Origin: Phycisphaerae bacterium
GTDB taxonomy: Bacteria > Planctomycetota > Phycisphaerae > Sedimentisphaerales > UBA12454
DNA: 18,940 nucleotides
Direction: 5' to 3'
Assembly: GCA_041652575.1 (NCBI GenBank)
Contig: JBAZHC010000023.1
Location: 1-18,940, forward strand
Shown here piece by piece: positions 1-7,018 of the stretch (its first letter is position 1; every line of letters begins with the position of its first letter). A program made the translations under genes and the position numbers. The notes beneath the pieces are model-generated. The model had not been told where the DNA came from and searched no databases. It saw only the letters and a list, made by a program, of their open reading frames with translations.

Positions 1-33
1 GATGTCTGTTGGTGTATGCGGCTGTACATTCAT
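1..33 (-). CDS. Start of an unknown protein, cut by the left window edge
   Basis: An ATG on the minus strand opens a frame of 11 codons (MNVQPHTPTDI) that runs off the window. A purine-rich AAGGA lies about 9 nt upstream of the ATG, which is good ribosome-binding-site spacing. Too little is visible to name a product. The gene would lie directly downstream of tRNA-Leu and xseB on the same strand. I infer a real start only from the Shine-Dalgarno match and the uninterrupted frame. A spurious start cannot be excluded. Confidence 0.4.
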   Translation of the reverse strand, partial: MNVQPHTPTDI

Positions 34-165
34 GGCAAATTTCCTTTTTAGGACAACTATGCCATAAGTTATACGATAGCGCAAGTCTTATTTTCTGGCG
101 CGCGAAAATTTATTGGAATGCGTATAAAATCATATTTGCATAGTATTCAGCATTTTATAAGTAAA

Positions 166-249
166 TGCGAGCGGAGGGAGTCGAACCCACAAGCCCGTTA
201 GGACACAAGGACCTAAACCTTGCGCGTCTGCCAGTTCCGCCACGCTCGC
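166..249 (-). tRNA. tRNA-Leu (anticodon UAG)
   Basis: The minus strand folds as a class II tRNA. The acceptor stem is GCGAGCG paired with CGCTCGC, with discriminator A. The anticodon stem is CAAGG/CCTTG with loop TTTAGGT, giving anticodon TAG, which reads CUA. The long variable arm (GTCC TAAC GGGC) is typical of Leu. The T loop TTCGACT closes on GTGGG/CCCTC with one U-U mismatch in the T stem. The CCA end is not encoded. The gene sits downstream of xseB, separated from it by a palindromic repeat element. Confidence 0.95.
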
Positions 250-260
250 ATCGAAAAACC

Positions 261-334
261 TTAGCCGCAAAGGCACCAGGGCACTAAGAAAATTATATAA
301 AAAATACTTTGTGTCTTCGTGTCTTGGTGGCTAT
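261..334. repeat. Palindromic octamer-repeat element, copy 1 (between tRNA-Leu and xseB)
   Basis: Two convergent arms of about 28 nt flank an 18-nt AT-rich centre. The plus-strand arm (261-288) reads TTAGCC GCAAAG then GCACCAGG then GCACTAAG. The minus-strand arm (334-307) reads ATAGCC ACCAAG then ACACGAAG then ACACAAAG. Both follow the octamer NCACNAAG with a TAGCC cap. In RNA the arms pair at about 18 of 25 positions. The right arm overlaps the xseB stop codon: the TAG of the cap is that stop. Confidence 0.75.
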
Positions 335-558
335 TTCTCTTTCTCTTTTTCCTTCGATATTTCTTCTATCTTCTTTTCCGCCTTTTGCAAAATGCCTCGG
401 CAGTGTTTTATAAGTTCCATTCCCTGTTCGTATTGGGTCAGGCTCTGTTCGAGTGAAATCTGCCCATCTTCGATTTTGCTTACGATATCGGTAAGTTTTT
501 TTATCGCCTGCTCGAACGAGAGATTATTTATATCGTTATTTTCCTTTTTTTCAGCCAT
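331..558 (-). CDS. xseB: Exodeoxyribonuclease VII small subunit
   Basis: A 75-residue protein of the usual size for XseB. It has the family core LSFEQAIKKLTDIVSKIEDG (residues 13-32), followed by ISLEQSLTQYEQGMELIKHC. It forms two amphipathic helices with a charged Lys/Glu-rich tail. XseB binds the large subunit XseA to make exonuclease VII, which degrades single-stranded DNA from both ends. Here it is separated from xseA (7019-8407) by about 6.4 kb holding a TRAP operon and a membrane protein, whereas the two genes are often adjacent. AGAGGT lies about 6 nt before the ATG. The stop codon TAG is contributed by the first bases of a palindromic repeat arm, so the extreme C-terminus (KEKEKEK) may have been set when the repeat arrived. 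Confidence 0.93.
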   Translation of the reverse strand: MAEKKENNDINNLSFEQAIKKLTDIVSKIEDGQISLEQSLTQYEQGMELIKHCRGILQKAEKKIEEISKEKEKEK

Positions 559-575
559 AGGAATACCTCTATTCT

Positions 576-649
576 GCCGCTAAGACGCCGAAACACAAAG
601 TTTTTTATTTATATATTTTTTCTTCGTGTCTTAGTGCCTTTGTGGCTAT
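576..649. repeat. Palindromic octamer-repeat element, copy 2 (between dctM and xseB)
   Basis: This has the same architecture as the copy at 261-334. The left arm (576-600) reads GCCGCTAAG ACGCCGAA ACACAAAG on the plus strand. The right arm (622-649) reads GCCACAAAG GCACTAAG ACACGAAG on the minus strand. The centre is a 21-nt AT-rich loop. In the dctM mRNA the two arms can form a 25-bp imperfect stem, with about 17 Watson-Crick and 4 wobble pairs by eye. It begins 8 nt after the dctM stop. No U-run follows, so it is not a standard terminator; it may act as an mRNA-end stabiliser, which is inference. Confidence 0.75.
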
Positions 650-656
650 TTTTCCT

Positions 657-1958
657 TTATTTTACAAATCCCAGTTTCTCCGGCAGCCACATTGTTATCG
701 CCGGCACATAGGTACATACCAAAAGTGTAATTATCATCGCCATAAAAAACGGCAGAATATGCCGCATTATTTTTGTTACTGTCGTATCGGCTATTCCGCA
801 GCCCAGGAAAAGAGCCGTCCCGACCGGCGGCGTACACAAGCCGATATTCAGATTCATAAGCATTATTATACCAAAATGCAGCGGGTGCATACCAAGTTTT
901 TCTATAACAGGCAAAAAAATCGGCGTAAATATCAAAATCGCAGGCGTCATATCCATAAACATTCCGACCACCAGAAGCAGGCCGGTAATTATCAGCAGGA
1001 TAAGAAATTTATTGCTCGTCAGACCTATCAGGCCGGCGCTGATTTCCTGCGGAACATTTTCAGCCGCCAAAACCCACGACATCGCCATACTCGTTCCTAT
1101 CAGCAGAAAAACCACCGCTGTGACAACTCCGGACTGGAGCAGAATCTTCGGCAATTCCCTGATTTTGACCTCCCGATATACGAAGACGGCCAGGATTAAT
1201 GTATAGAGAACGCCGATTGCCGACGCTTCAGTCGGAGTAAACCAGCCAATCAGGATGCCGCCGACCACGATGAATACGAGCATCATCGGCGGAATCGCTT
1301 TTAGAAGGCGTATCACACCTTCTTTGAATGGGAACGTTTCTCCTTTGCCGTAGTTGTTCCTGACAGAAATTATTCCGCTTGTAATCATAAGTGCGATACC
1401 TGTCAGAATGCCGGGTATGTAGCCCGCCATAAACATCGCGGCTATGGAAACCGAGCCGCCAGTCGCCAGCGAATATACAATCATTGCGTTGCTGGGCGGA
1501 ATCAGCAGGCCTGTCGTTGCCGCCGTTATAGTTACCGAGGCGTTGAATTCCCGGTTATAGCCCATTTTGTTCATCAGCGGAACCATAAAGCCGCCGACCG
1601 CCGATACCGCCGCAGTCGCCGAGCCTGATATCGCCCCGAACAGCATACAGGTCAGAATATTTACAAAAGCCAGACCGCCTCGGAATCTTCCGACCAGAAC
1701 ATTTGCGAAATCGATGAGCCGTCTTGCGATGCCTCCCTGTCCCATCAGCAGGCCTGACAATATAAAGAACGGTATCGCAAGCAGCGTGAAACTGTCGATT
1801 CCGGTAGCTATCTTGTGAGCGGTCGCCACGAACGCCGGTATATCGCCCATCGCCAAAAGTGCCAGCACCGTTGAAATGCCCATACAAAAAGCCACAGGCA
1901 CGTTTAAGACAAGCAGTATGAAAAAGCTTATGACCAGGATTAATATAGCTGAATTCAC
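657..1958 (-). CDS. dctM: TRAP transporter large permease subunit (DctM family)
   Basis: A 433-residue, very hydrophobic protein of about 12 membrane segments, normal for the DctM/TRAP-TL family. It carries the family stretches GSATAAVSAVGGFMVPLM, the NASVTITAATTGLLIPPSNAM region (residues about 138-158), and GGILIGWFTPTEASAIG. TRAP transporters use a sodium or proton gradient to import carboxylates that a periplasmic binding protein captures. DctM is the transport channel proper. The start is GTG, not ATG: AAAGGA lies 8 nt upstream in the 29-nt gap after dctQ. It is the last gene of the polygalacturonase-dctP-dctQ-dctM operon. A palindromic repeat follows the stop. The substrate is probably a uronate or oligo-uronate, judged from the neighbouring GH28 gene. 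That is inference, since DctM sequences alone do not show substrate. Confidence 0.95.
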   Translation of the reverse strand: MNSAILILVISFFILLVLNVPVAFCMGISTVLALLAMGDIPAFVATAHKIATGIDSFTLLAIPFFILSGLLMGQGGIARRLIDFANVLVGRFRGGLAFVNILTCMLFGAISGSATAAVSAVGGFMVPLMNKMGYNREFNASVTITAATTGLLIPPSNAMIVYSLATGGSVSIAAMFMAGYIPGILTGIALMITSGIISVRNNYGKGETFPFKEGVIRLLKAIPPMMLVFIVVGGILIGWFTPTEASAIGVLYTLILAVFVYREVKIRELPKILLQSGVVTAVVFLLIGTSMAMSWVLAAENVPQEISAGLIGLTSNKFLILLIITGLLLVVGMFMDMTPAILIFTPIFLPVIEKLGMHPLHFGIIMLMNLNIGLCTPPVGTALFLGCGIADTTVTKIMRHILPFFMAMIITLLVCTYVPAITMWLPEKLGFVK

Positions 1959-1987
1959 TTGTAATGTCCTTTCGCCTTTAAATGGTA

Positions 1988-2527
1988 TCAGTACGCGCTG
2001 ATTGTTTCGCTCGGCGGAACTGTTTTTTGTTCTAAAGGATAGCTATGCCTGTACAATTCGACGATTCTTTCAGTCAGCCCGATAACGGAATAAAGCACAA
2101 GGAAAAATCCGCTGATTGGTATCGCAAGATATACGTATCCGATTTTAATGCTCCACGCCGCCGATATCTGTCCCAATTCCAGAGTTCTGACGACAAGGCT
2201 TATCCCGCCGATGACCATTACGCATAACGAAAACAGTGCTATGCAGAGGAAAACGAAAATTTCAGTATAAAGCCTTTTTCTTATCGGCAGTTTGCCCACA
2301 ACGTAATCGATGCCCAGATGCGCGCCGCGGTTCAGCGCCACCGCCGAGCCGAGCATCGCCACCCAGATAAGCATAAATACCGCCAGCTCTTCCGTTCCGG
2401 TACTCGGGTTTTTCAATACAAGCCGGGTGAAGACCTGCCACGATACGTCGATTACCAGCGCCGCCATAACAATCATCACTAATATTTCAAGTGAACGGTC
2501 CAGTATTTTCTTTATCAATTTAAACAC
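1988..2527 (-). CDS. dctQ: TRAP transporter small permease subunit (DctQ family)
   Basis: About 179 residues with four membrane helices. The family pattern is present: WQVFTRLVL near residue 30, TGTEELAVFMLIWVAMLGSA, then HLGIDYVVGKLP. DctQ pairs with DctM to form the membrane part of a TRAP carboxylate importer. I place the start at GTG (2525-2527), read as VFKLIKKILD. A strong AGGAGG lies 10 nt upstream, and this start falls 2 nt after the dctP stop (TAA, 2530-2532). A longer open frame reaching 2695 exists, but its first 56 residues are basic, non-hydrophobic and overlap the dctP coding end, so they are an antiparallel-free frame artefact and not a real N-terminus. The tight spacing implies translational coupling with dctP. 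Confidence 0.9.
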   Translation of the reverse strand: MFKLIKKILDRSLEILVMIVMAALVIDVSWQVFTRLVLKNPSTGTEELAVFMLIWVAMLGSAVALNRGAHLGIDYVVGKLPIRKRLYTEIFVFLCIALFSLCVMVIGGISLVVRTLELGQISAAWSIKIGYVYLAIPISGFFLVLYSVIGLTERIVELYRHSYPLEQKTVPPSETISAY

Positions 2528-2529
2528 TG

Positions 2530-3513
2530 TTACTGTACCTCCTGTATTTGTTTTATAAGCTCGCCGATTTCGGTTCCTTCGAATTCGTCCCATACGCTTT
2601 TGACGGAATCTCTGAAAGGCTGTTTGTCCGGATGTATAATCTTTACGCCTTGCTGTTCGACGGTTTTGAGGTCGTTTTGTTCGGCCTCGGCCCATATTTT
2701 TCGCTGATACTCGACCGATTCATCCACCGCTTCCTGCAAAATCTGCTGAAACTCCGGAGTAAGATTTTTCCAGACCCTTGTGCTGATTACAAGAATATCG
2801 GGCAGCATCGTATGTTCGTCCATCGTGTAGTATTTGCAGACCTCGTAATGCCGGCTCGTATAAAACGAAGGCGGATTATTTTCTGCCGCGTCCACAACGC
2901 CCTGGTCCAGCGCCGTATAAAGTTCGCCGAACGGAATCGGCGTCGCTGCGCCGCCCATCGCTTGTACCATTTTTATCGACATAATACTGTTCTGCACACG
3001 AACCTTCATTCCTTTCAGGTCGGCGGGCGAATTAATTTCCCTTTTGGAATAAAAACTTCTCGCCCCCGCGTCATAGAAGCATAATCCCCGCAGTCCTTTG
3101 GCCTGGCCCGCCAAAAGCAGTTCTTTGCCTATCGGGCCTTTGAGCGCCTTCCAGAAATGTTCCGAATCTCTGAACAAATATGGAATCCCGAAAATTTTCA
3201 TTTTCGATACGAATCCTTCCATCGGTGCGGTGGAGGTTTTTGTTATCGCAAGATACCCCAGTTGAATCGCTTCTATACATTCCTTTTCGGTGCCGAGCTG
3301 TTCGTTCGGATAAATTTCGACTTTCATTCGCCCGCCGGATTTCTCCTGTACTTTCTCGGCCATATACACCATCCCTTTATGTACAGGATGAGTTATATCG
3401 AGCGCATGAGCCAGTTTTAATACTACCTGCGGTCGGCCCTCTTTCTTTTCACAGCCGGCCGGCATTACCGCGGCGATACATAATACACAAAACAGTATAA
3501 CGCTATTTTTCAT
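2530..3513 (-). CDS. dctP: TRAP transporter substrate-binding lipoprotein (DctP family)
   Basis: A 327-residue DctP/TeaA-type solute receptor. Residues 1-21 are a lipoprotein signal ending in MPAGC, so Cys21 is the likely lipidated residue and the mature protein is membrane-anchored. Family landmarks follow: LKLAHALDITHPVHKGM, the FGIPYLFRDSEHFWKAL region, GARSFYSKREI, and GMKVRVQNS with Arg172, the position of the conserved carboxylate-clamping arginine. After these comes PFGELYTALDQGVVDAAENN. It captures a carboxylate and hands it to DctQM. The GH28 polygalacturonase 27 nt upstream in the same operon suggests galacturonate or a short oligogalacturonide as ligand (inference). A weak AAGG lies about 8 nt before the ATG. 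Anchoring as a lipoprotein is less common for DctP than a free periplasmic form. Confidence 0.95.
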   Translation of the reverse strand: MKNSVILFCVLCIAAVMPAGCEKKEGRPQVVLKLAHALDITHPVHKGMVYMAEKVQEKSGGRMKVEIYPNEQLGTEKECIEAIQLGYLAITKTSTAPMEGFVSKMKIFGIPYLFRDSEHFWKALKGPIGKELLLAGQAKGLRGLCFYDAGARSFYSKREINSPADLKGMKVRVQNSIMSIKMVQAMGGAATPIPFGELYTALDQGVVDAAENNPPSFYTSRHYEVCKYYTMDEHTMLPDILVISTRVWKNLTPEFQQILQEAVDESVEYQRKIWAEAEQNDLKTVEQQGVKIIHPDKQPFRDSVKSVWDEFEGTEIGELIKQIQEVQ

Positions 3514-3540
3514 TACTAAGCCTTTTTTATATTTTTGTTT

Positions 3541-4938
3541 TTAATCGGCATCTGCCTCTGTGGACGTGGCGAGTTTGCCGTTAATCTTCACGTTGTCCAT
3601 AACCAGATTTTTGACATTACTGATTACATCGGGACTTTCAGTATTATCGAGCGTGCAATTCTTCAGGTAAACATCTCTTATCGGGTCATCGTCAAAACCT
3701 CTCAGGAACAGCGCGTACTTGCTTTTTTTGCTGGTCACGTTTTCCATATTGATATTTTTTACGATAGGCTTGTAATTGCCCTTTTCGATATCCTGGTAGA
3801 AGAAATTGATTAACAGCACGGCCTCTTTTACCTCGCCGACAGTGAGATTTCTAACGTAAACGTTTTCTATGAATCCGCCTCGAACGGAATTGGTTTTAAG
3901 TCTTATTGCCCGGTCCTGGTTCGGGCTGTCCATCAGGCAATTTTCAACAAAAATATTTCTGGCGCCTCCTGTTATTTCACTGCCGATAGCCACACCGGCG
4001 TGTCCCTCTCTCATTTCGCAGTTTCGTATAATAATATTTTCGCTCGGCACGTTCACGCGTCTGGCGTCGTTATTTCGGCCGGACTTTATCGCGATGCAGT
4101 CGTCGCCTGTATTGAAGTAGCAGCCTTCGATAAGGACATCTTTGCACGATTCCGGGTCGCAGCCGTCATTATTTGGTCCGCTGCCCTCAACTCTTACATT
4201 TCTGACGGTGATATTCTTTGACAGTGTCGGATGAAGATGCCAGAACGGCCCGTTTATTATTCTTATCCCTTCGATGAGAATATTTTTGCATCTGTAAGGT
4301 TCAATCATATTGGGGCTTAGCGACTTGCCGCCGTATTGTCTGTCTTTGACAGGCACGCCGTCTCGTCCCTGCTCGAACAGCCTTGTTCGGTCTTGGCGCC
4401 GCTTGGAAAGTTTTTTCCTGCCCCACCAGTTTGCGCCTTGTCCGTCGAGCAGTCCTTTACCTGTTATCGCGATATTCTTCTCTTTGTAGGCGTATATTAA
4501 CGGCGAATAATTCATACACTCTACGCCTTCCCACCGGGTATATACTGCCGGAAGATATGCGTTGGGGTCAGCCGAAAATTTTACAACCGCGCTTTCGGAA
4601 ATATATAAATTGACGTTGCTCTTCAGGTAAATCGCGCCGGTTAAAAATTCGCCCGCCGGCACTATCACTCTTCCGCCTCCTGCTTTGTTGGCGGCAGTAA
4701 TCGCTTTGTTGATTGATTCGGTGCAAATCGTTTTCCCGTCTCCGACCGCGCCGTAATCGGTTATATTAAAATCCCTGTCCGGGAAAACAGGAGCCTTGAT
4801 TCTTTTTAAAATCTTGTCCGCCTGTCCCCAGCCCGTCTTCGCAAAACTGTTCGTACTTGCAAACATAACAAGACACAGTATCAGCGGTAAAATAATGTGA
4901 AATTTGATTGCCGGAATTGTTGTTTGTTCCCTTGTCAT
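3541..4938 (-). CDS. Secreted glycoside hydrolase family 28 (polygalacturonase-like)
   Basis: A 465-residue protein. It has a Sec signal (hydrophobic core about residues 13-30, cleavage near SFA-K) and then a right-handed beta-helix fold. All GH28 active-site motifs are present. NDGCD at 257-261 and the pair DD at 279-280 give the three catalytic aspartates. GHAG at 312-315 replaces the usual GHG, and RLK at 346-348 replaces RIK. The N-terminal block DYGAVGDGKT is typical of bacterial exo-acting and pectin-oligomer enzymes. It likely hydrolyses galacturonan or rhamnogalacturonan linkages in the periplasm or outside the cell. A TRAP importer follows in the same operon. AAAGGAAG lies 6-7 nt before the ATG, and a strong promoter lies just upstream. 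Exo versus endo action and the exact polymer cannot be read from the sequence. Confidence 0.93.
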   Translation of the reverse strand: MTREQTTIPAIKFHIILPLILCLVMFASTNSFAKTGWGQADKILKRIKAPVFPDRDFNITDYGAVGDGKTICTESINKAITAANKAGGGRVIVPAGEFLTGAIYLKSNVNLYISESAVVKFSADPNAYLPAVYTRWEGVECMNYSPLIYAYKEKNIAITGKGLLDGQGANWWGRKKLSKRRQDRTRLFEQGRDGVPVKDRQYGGKSLSPNMIEPYRCKNILIEGIRIINGPFWHLHPTLSKNITVRNVRVEGSGPNNDGCDPESCKDVLIEGCYFNTGDDCIAIKSGRNNDARRVNVPSENIIIRNCEMREGHAGVAIGSEITGGARNIFVENCLMDSPNQDRAIRLKTNSVRGGFIENVYVRNLTVGEVKEAVLLINFFYQDIEKGNYKPIVKNINMENVTSKKSKYALFLRGFDDDPIRDVYLKNCTLDNTESPDVISNVKNLVMDNVKINGKLATSTEADAD

Positions 4939-4977
4939 ATTAATCTTCCTTTAATAAAAGTGGGCTTAGGTTCCGCT

Positions 4978-5006
4978 ATTCTACTTTTTTACTGCCTTGG
5001 TTTCAA
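4978..5006 (-). promoter_or_regulatory. Sigma-70-like promoter of the GH28-TRAP operon
   Basis: On the minus strand TTGAAA (5006-5001) and TAGAAT (4983-4978) are separated by exactly 17 nt. Each hexamer matches consensus at 5 of 6 positions. The predicted start of transcription is near 4971, giving a leader of about 33 nt that contains the GH28 ribosome binding site. No operator palindrome is obvious beside it. Confidence 0.7.
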
Positions 5007-5099
5007 TTATATTTTAATCAGTAAGTTCGGTCGTTATCGAGTCTGATACTTCGACATAATCTGGAAATTAGACGATTGCCTAAGTTCCTGTATTTCTCA

Positions 5100-6902
5100 T
5101 CATCTCTGAGAGTTCTGTTTTGCAGACAGGGCGGCATTGAGCTTGTTTTTCGCCTCTGCAAAGCCGGGATTAATCGATATCACATGCTGAAAATGATTTA
5201 TAGCCTCGTCAAGCTGGTCTTTTTGCTGGAATATACATCCGAGATGGTAATGCGCAATCGCAGAACGATTGTCAAGACGCAGCGCTTCAGAGAAACAAAC
5301 GGCCGCTTCATCGAATTTGCCCTGTAAGGTCAGGGCATAACCGAGGTTGATGTGCGATTCGACAAAATTTGGATGGGATTTTATCGCCAGCTTAAAATAC
5401 TTAACAGCTTCGTCAAGTTGGTTCTTTATGCCGAATATAACGCCGATACCATTTAACGCGTTAGGCTCATCTGGTTTCATCTGAAGACATTTCCAGCACT
5501 CCTGGACCGCCTCGTCGTACCTTCCGGACGCCTGAAGCAGATAACTCATCGTAAGATGCGCCTGAAAATATCCGGGCATAAGCTGAGTCGTCATGGAGCA
5601 ATGATAAATTGCCTCATTCAGTTTTTCCCTTTTGCTTAGAGGGTCTACCATGCAGTAATGAGCCATATAATTATTTTTTGTTATGTCGATAGCGTGCTGA
5701 AATAACGTCAGATTGTTTCGCCAAAACCCGAGCTGAAAGAAAGTACATATTGACAAAACCAAAATCGCCAGAATTGCCGATAAGGTAATTGTTGCCTTTT
5801 TATACTTCCATTTGTTCAGTATTTCAGGCACACCCCATGCCGCAATGATAAACAAACCTGTTAAAGTGATATAACTGTAACGGTCTGCCATTGCCTGGTC
5901 GCCAACCTGAACAAAACCTATGACTGGTACAAGGGTCCCGATGTACCAAAACCAGCCAGTGAACAGGTATTTATGACGGCTTGAAAATTTAAGAACAAAA
6001 AATGTGATAACTAAAAGCATTATTGCTGAAATTACGGCAAATGGAATCGAAACATTACTGCCGGGATGAGGATAAAAAATAGCAAGCCGGCCGGGCCAGA
6101 TTGTTTTCATGATATAGCTTTGGTACGAAATAAGTGCGTTAGCCAAACGAACAGGAAAGTCGTATTCGTTCAAATTTGCCTCATTGCCTTTTTGAACGAT
6201 GAAAGTAATAACAGATGATGCCGCTGCCATTGCAAATAAAGGAACTTTCTCAGTGACAGGATTTAATAGCGAATGTTTGGCTGTGAATCTGTTCAGTGGC
6301 CAATAATCAAGCAAAAGCAGCACAAATGGCAGCGTAACAAGCATCGGCTTTGACATAAGGCCTAATGCAAAAACAAAAAGTACTGTCAAATAATGAATAA
6401 TGGTCTGCTTTTGGGTATAACGCAGATATGCGGCCATCGTAAGCAGCCAGAAGAATGTGCTTAGAACGTCCTTTCTTTCGGAAATCCACGCCACGGATTC
6501 GACGTGCAGCGGATGAACTGCGAAGATAGCAGCTGCAAATGCACTTTGCCAAAACCCGTTTGTCATTTTTTTTAAGACAAAAAAGAGCAGCAGGGTATTA
6601 AGAATATGAAAAAGTAAATTAATGATATGAGGGCCTGCCGGATTATTGCCAAAAAGCCGCCAATCCAGTATATGAGTAAACCATGTTAATGGATGCCAAT
6701 TTTTGGCGTAACCGGAGGTTAAAGCCCATTTTACACTCTCAAACGATATGCCTTTCTGAATATTAGCATTATGGGTAACATAAACAGGGTCGTCATAATT
6801 AACAAAAGGAAATAACCGTACCTGATAAAATACTATAAGGGTAGTCAGTGATAGTATGAGATAAATTAGCAACGATCGATTTTGAGCTGGTATTTTTTTC
6901 AT
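5100..6902 (-). CDS. GT-C-fold membrane protein with C-terminal TPR repeats (TMTC/DUF1736-like)
   Basis: A 600-residue protein in two halves. Residues 1-395 hold about 10-12 membrane helices. They carry motifs typical of bacterial TMTC-like proteins: FVNYDDPVYV (with the Asp pair 37-38 in the first loop), NWHPLTWFTHILDW, HPLHVESVAWISERKDVL (130-147), and MADRYSYI (338-345). The Asp pair and topology resemble GT-C glycosyltransferases that use lipid-linked sugars. Residues about 411-590 form roughly five TPR units, for example HPNFVESHINLGYALTLQGK. Eukaryotic TMTC proteins are O-mannosyltransferases; for bacterial relatives a role in protein or surface glycosylation is only inferred. There is no clear Shine-Dalgarno before the ATG. 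The gene stands alone between xseA and the pectin operon, and gaps of over 110 nt on both sides suggest its own transcript. Confidence 0.85.
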   Translation of the reverse strand: MKKIPAQNRSLLIYLILSLTTLIVFYQVRLFPFVNYDDPVYVTHNANIQKGISFESVKWALTSGYAKNWHPLTWFTHILDWRLFGNNPAGPHIINLLFHILNTLLLFFVLKKMTNGFWQSAFAAAIFAVHPLHVESVAWISERKDVLSTFFWLLTMAAYLRYTQKQTIIHYLTVLFVFALGLMSKPMLVTLPFVLLLLDYWPLNRFTAKHSLLNPVTEKVPLFAMAAASSVITFIVQKGNEANLNEYDFPVRLANALISYQSYIMKTIWPGRLAIFYPHPGSNVSIPFAVISAIMLLVITFFVLKFSSRHKYLFTGWFWYIGTLVPVIGFVQVGDQAMADRYSYITLTGLFIIAAWGVPEILNKWKYKKATITLSAILAILVLSICTFFQLGFWRNNLTLFQHAIDITKNNYMAHYCMVDPLSKREKLNEAIYHCSMTTQLMPGYFQAHLTMSYLLQASGRYDEAVQECWKCLQMKPDEPNALNGIGVIFGIKNQLDEAVKYFKLAIKSHPNFVESHINLGYALTLQGKFDEAAVCFSEALRLDNRSAIAHYHLGCIFQQKDQLDEAINHFQHVISINPGFAEAKNKLNAALSAKQNSQR

Positions 6903-7018
6903 TAATATTTTATGCGACTATTACATTGTTGAAGTCCGGCTTTGCTCGAAGCTAATTGTTTTCTTTAATTCTTTAAAATGATATGGATCGATTTTTATTA
7001 GTCTGTTCAAATGTTAGT

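Noticed and set aside
576..649. Rho-independent terminator after dctM.
   Set aside because: The hairpin is long and imperfect with a 21-nt loop and no U-run on the 3' side, so it does not fit a terminator. It is described as a repeat element instead.
642..1199. Long plus-strand open frame opposite dctM (185 codons).
   Set aside because: It is rich in Arg, His and Gln in the way of an antisense shadow of a hydrophobic membrane gene. There is no start signal.
2528..2695. N-terminal extension of the dctQ frame beyond the GTG at 2527.
   Set aside because: The added 56 residues are highly basic and lie wholly within the end of dctP. The AGGAGG-GTG start just after the dctP stop is far better.
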